From positions 122,387 through 186,386 of the forward strand of contig DF970669.1 in NCBI GenBank assembly GCA_001270045.2: a stretch of DNA of 64,000 bases, given 5' to 3'. The translations under genes were made by a program, and so were the position numbers. The stretch is from Bacteroidales bacterium 6E. Its GTDB lineage: Bacteria > Bacteroidota > Bacteroidia > Bacteroidales > Prolixibacteraceae. Under the pieces are notes generated by a model. The model was not told where the DNA came from. It did no database searches and saw only the letters and a list, made by a program, of their open reading frames with translations. Each line of letters opens with the position of its first letter. The first letter of the stretch is position 1. Positions 61,459-64,000 of this stretch are shown here, one piece after another.

Positions 61459-61959
61459 ATGGGTGATTATTTTTGGGGATTCTTTTTTATTATCCTAGGG
61501 GTAGTATTTTCTATTCCGTATTTAGTTATTAAAATCGTTGAATGGATATACCAAGACAATCCTATAACCGTCGAAGAACTGGTTATCCCCAAAAAGAAGT
61601 TTGTAAAATTGATTTTAATATGGTGTAGCCAAAATCTTGGTCATAACGAACAAAGTCCTGATTTGAAGATTTATTACTATTTCAACAAGAAATGGGGCGG
61701 GCTATACAACTACAGGAATCGACAAATAACCTTATATATCCCAAAGTGGTTGACATTAAATGATTTGACTAAGAATGTGATACACGAGTATGTCCACTAC
61801 CTTCAGATCGTCAAACCAGTGGATGATGCGATGTATAACAAACACACTCAGGAGGTCGGTTATTGGGATAACCCATATGAAGTCGCAGCCAGGAGACTGG
61901 CTGAAAAATACCATAATACTTGTTTGGATTGGGTTTTGGGGAAATCAGTTCGTAATTGA
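61459..61959 (+). CDS. Membrane-anchored zincin-like metallopeptidase
   Basis: The 166-residue protein has one N-terminal membrane helix (FWGFFFIILGVVFSIPYLVIKIVEWIY). HEYVH (His109-Glu110-His113) in KNVIHEYVHYLQIV is a zinc-metallopeptidase motif. The third ligand is probably Glu141 in DNPYEVAARRLAEKY, the gluzincin-like N-P-x-E pattern also seen in small ImmA- or SprT-like proteases. The fold would lie on the far side of the membrane from the N-terminus. Family not assigned; the catalytic motif is explicit. Confidence 0.65.
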   Translation: MGDYFWGFFFIILGVVFSIPYLVIKIVEWIYQDNPITVEELVIPKKKFVKLILIWCSQNLGHNEQSPDLKIYYYFNKKWGGLYNYRNRQITLYIPKWLTLNDLTKNVIHEYVHYLQIVKPVDDAMYNKHTQEVGYWDNPYEVAARRLAEKYHNTCLDWVLGKSVRN

Positions 61960-62017
61960 AATTTTATTACCCTTGTAGTACTGTTAAAGTGTTTTCAGAT
62001 TTCGAAAAATTCAAGGA

Positions 62018-62290
62018 ATGAGTGAATTGCCGAATGATTTCAATAATCCAGCAATCAATTGGGAAGACCTACCAAAGGCAACCCGTGAGTTCACTTGTTT
62101 TCTTGATTTGGTTATTGATGAGACATTAGAATTGGGAACAGAAGAATTTACTCCAACCTATATTCGCTGCTTCGGGAAAAAATGTCATGGGATAATTGAA
62201 ACCTCCATCAACCTTAGTGAAGAATCAATTAACTGGCGATGCACATATTGTGACAAATCAGGAACAATTACCAAATTATTTGGTAGGTAA
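62018..62290 (+). CDS. Small zinc-ribbon-like protein
   Basis: The 90-residue protein has an N-terminal helical region and a C-terminal CxxxxC/CxxC arrangement (IRCFGKKCHGIIETS, then WRCTYCDKSG), suggesting a four-cysteine zinc ribbon. AAGGA lies just before the ATG. It could bind nucleic acid or a partner protein. No known domain name. Confidence 0.6.
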   Translation: MSELPNDFNNPAINWEDLPKATREFTCFLDLVIDETLELGTEEFTPTYIRCFGKKCHGIIETSINLSEESINWRCTYCDKSGTITKLFGR

Positions 62291-62405
62291 TTCCGAATAA
62301 ATCAAGAATTAAAAGGAAGTGCTAAATATCACTAAAACCCGCATGAATACAAGGCCTTCAGAAGATTTTGCTGTATTTTTATTGTGTGAATAAAAAGGAA
62401 GTATC

Positions 62406-63017
62406 ATGAGGGTGAAATATAATCGTGTTTCCACAATCGGACAATCAGGGGATAGGTTTACTGCAGATAAAGAAAATTACGATCTGGTGTTGTTAGATAA
62501 AATATCAGGTTCAGTTCCATTCAAGAAAAGGCCAGAAGCAATAAAACTAGTTCAGCTTATTGAAAAGAATCTTGTCACTGAATTGGTGGTGGAAGAATTA
62601 TCGAGACTCGGTCGAAATACAGGGGATGTAATTAATAACCTGGAATGGCTCGAAAGCAAAAATATAAATGTTGTTGTTCGCAACATAGGACTACAATCCC
62701 GTCCAAACAATAATCGAAACCCAATATGGAAGATGATTTCTTCGGTTATGTCGAGCTTGTACGAAATGGAGCTTGAGAATATCAAGGAAAGAACTGAGGT
62801 TGGTCGGAAAGTCTATGTACAGAAGGGAGGAAGGTTGGGAAGACCATTTGGTACATCAGAATCCCAACGAATTTTTCTACAAAAACAAAAATCACAGAAT
62901 ATTATCAAATATTTGAGAAGAGGAATGACATTTAAAGAAATTTCTGTACTTCTTAATGTTTCACCAAAAACCATAAAAAAAGTAAAAGATGTAATGATAT
63001 TTTTTGGGGAAACCTGA
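62406..63017 (+). CDS. Serine recombinase (resolvase/invertase family)
   Basis: The catalytic serine is Ser9 in KYNRVSTIGQ, the usual resolvase start. VVEELSRLGRN supplies the conserved SRLxR arginines, and LYEMELENIKERTEVGRKV is the long E helix that leads to an HTH. The C-terminus (GMTFKEISVLLNVSPKTIKKV) is a resolvase-type HTH. At 203 residues it is a small resolvase/invertase, not a large integrase. It sits next to dyads at 63202-63275 that could be its recombination site. Confidence 0.9.
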   Translation: MRVKYNRVSTIGQSGDRFTADKENYDLVLLDKISGSVPFKKRPEAIKLVQLIEKNLVTELVVEELSRLGRNTGDVINNLEWLESKNINVVVRNIGLQSRPNNNRNPIWKMISSVMSSLYEMELENIKERTEVGRKVYVQKGGRLGRPFGTSESQRIFLQKQKSQNIIKYLRRGMTFKEISVLLNVSPKTIKKVKDVMIFFGET

Positions 63018-63201
63018 AAATATTTTAAACAAGCAGTGTCACTCTTCCATGTTCATTTATCAGTGGTGAGTTTTGCATATTTAACTAGAGCGCCGATTGG
63101 ATTTGAAAAGTGAAATACAAAGTATGATAAATTTCAAAGATTCATTACTAAATGAAAATTAGTGATTTAAAAAAATTAGATCCAATTTTTAATGGATACT
63201 A

Positions 63202-63222
63202 ATGTGTGATATATCGACACAT
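63202..63222. repeat. Dyad downstream of the serine recombinase
   Basis: ATGTGT-GATATATC-G-ACACAT is a near-perfect palindrome with an AT-rich centre, about 185 bp after the recombinase stop. Size and symmetry are compatible with a resolvase crossover site. Assignment is inference. Confidence 0.45.
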
Positions 63223-63236
63223 TCGTTACATTGATA

Positions 63237-63275
63237 TTGGCATGTTGATAACTCTTTGAGTTTTCAACATGCCAA
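63237..63275. repeat. Long inverted repeat between recombinase and transposase
   Basis: TTGGCATGTTGA and TCAACATGCCAA form a perfect 12-bp outer stem, with an inner AACTC/GAGTT stem around TTT, 39 nt in total. It lies 26 bp past the transposase stop on the minus strand. No T tract follows, so a structural or insertion-end role is as likely as termination. Confidence 0.65.
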
Positions 63276-63301
63276 CATCACATTAACATCACCATTTACA
63301 T

Positions 63302-64000
63302 TCATTTTTTAGTTATTAATTTCAAGTATTCATAATTCCTGGGCAAAATAATTTCGTTTGAATCCATGAATGCTAAGGACACTTCAGGCTGAATAGGAAT
63401 GTGCTTTTCTACTGTTTTAAATTTTTGCATAGGAGTTTTTCCGCCTAGTGAAGAATGCGGACGTTTTTTGTTATAAAAATCTTGCCAATTTTTGGCAAGT
63501 TTTCTGAGGTTCTGCAAGGATTGGCTAATATCAATGTGCTGCCAAAATTCTATTTTATCAGTCTGCTGTGTTCTTTCAACTTTCCCGTTCAGATGAGGAC
63601 TTTTCGGCCTTATTGGTCTAAATTTTATAAAGTGTTCATGTAATTCATATTGAAAATTGTAATTGAAAAATTCGGTGCCCCAATCAGTTTGAATACGCTG
63701 GATCGGAAACCCAAAATCATCTAGTAATTCTCTTAAAAAATGAATTGAACTTTCACACTTTTTATTCTCGTAAAGCCTGATGACCTTAAGACGGGTACAG
63801 TCATCAATCGCAGTAAACTGGTAAGTTTTATTCCGAAGCTTTGTTACATCTAACTGAATCCGTTCTCCTGGTATCAATTTACTATATCGCTTAAATTCCG
63901 ATTTTTTTCTTCTTCTTAATACGGGTTTTACTTTGTTCCTATCTAAAACTCTCCAAATTGTCATTGGCGATACTTTTAGCCTTTTGCTATGTAATAAATA
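63302..64000 (-). CDS. DDE transposase (IS481/IS3-like rve integrase), N-terminus beyond the window
   Basis: The frame stays open to base 64000 through an HTH-like segment ending SKRLKVSPMTIWRVL, so the N-terminus lies outside. The integrase core has all three catalytic positions: IQLDVTKLRNK, RIQTDWGTEFFNY and LNGKVERTQQTDK. The C-terminal FYNKKRPHSSLGGKTPMQKF is typical of IS481-type transposases. Unlike the fragment at 56497 it is intact as far as seen. It is convergent with the serine recombinase. Confidence 0.88.
   Translation of the reverse strand, partial: YLLHSKRLKVSPMTIWRVLDRNKVKPVLRRRKKSEFKRYSKLIPGERIQLDVTKLRNKTYQFTAIDDCTRLKVIRLYENKKCESSIHFLRELLDDFGFPIQRIQTDWGTEFFNYNFQYELHEHFIKFRPIRPKSPHLNGKVERTQQTDKIEFWQHIDISQSLQNLRKLAKNWQDFYNKKRPHSSLGGKTPMQKFKTVEKHIPIQPEVSLAFMDSNEIILPRNYEYLKLITKK

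Overview
The window looks like a chromosomal segment from a member of the Bacteroidota, probably an anaerobic or marine glycan degrader of the Bacteroidales/Marinilabiliales kind. The signs are two large secreted proteins with type IX (Por) sorting tails, many lipoproteins with relaxed lipoboxes, PorT-like barrels, DUF3109, DUF4382 and PSP1/RicT-type genes, and repeated -7 boxes of the Bacteroidota form TAnnTTTG, two of them with a well placed -33 TTG/TTTG (in front of tRNA-Gly/tRNA-Leu and of tRNA-Phe). The phylum is well supported. The narrower placement is inference.

Layout. 1-7.7 kb: a truncated acyl-CoA synthetase, an HD phosphohydrolase, a VOC protein, a sulfatase with a helical-repeat tail, DUF3109, gpmI and a DUF4382 lipoprotein. 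7.7-15.5 kb: an envelope and signalling block with a small coiled-coil lipoprotein, a membrane coiled-coil protein, an NtrC-type sigma-54 response regulator, two outer-membrane barrels, an OmpA-like lipoprotein and a hybrid histidine kinase. A textbook sigma-54 promoter lies in front of the small lipoprotein, with a TATCAA-type dyad upstream; the same dyad recurs upstream of a barrel gene. 16.2-31.5 kb: a minus-strand glycan-degradation locus with GH26, two sulfatases, GNAT, GH53, two unrecognised surface proteins, GH2, GH29 and a GH127-like protein, ending in a corrinoid-reactivation (MetH activation-domain) protein overlapped 4 bp with the GH127-like gene. No SusC/SusD pair is inside the window. 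32-43.5 kb: a T9SS repeat protein, SDR, hicAB, GNAT, tRNA-Leu and tRNA-Gly, mutS, a PSP1/RicT protein, an O-methyltransferase and an M16 protease. 43.6-44.5 kb: tRNA-Phe with a relic copy upstream and a 382-bp GIY-YIG mini-element inserted into it. 44.5-52.2 kb: a GH-like protein, an FAD oxidoreductase, an ECF sigma factor with a membrane partner, DUF2891, NUDIX and others.

From about 52.2 kb the window becomes an AT-rich accessory region that starts at two tRNA-Gln genes. tRNA-Gln(UUG) carries a 3'-end duplication with the same arrangement as the tRNA-Phe scar. Downstream of tRNA-Gln(CUG) a terminator-like repeat is duplicated around a T9SS gene. Beyond are an IS3 remnant, three copies of a diverged intergenic repeat, hypothetical genes including a PD-(D/E)XK-like protein and an AbiGi-like protein, a membrane zincin, a serine recombinase with adjacent dyads, and a DDE transposase running off the end. 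This part reads as a layered integration hotspot with some defence-type cargo.

The strongest leads are the tRNA-embedded GIY-YIG mini-element with its matching scar in tRNA-Gln, and the sigma-54 circuit next to its likely regulator.
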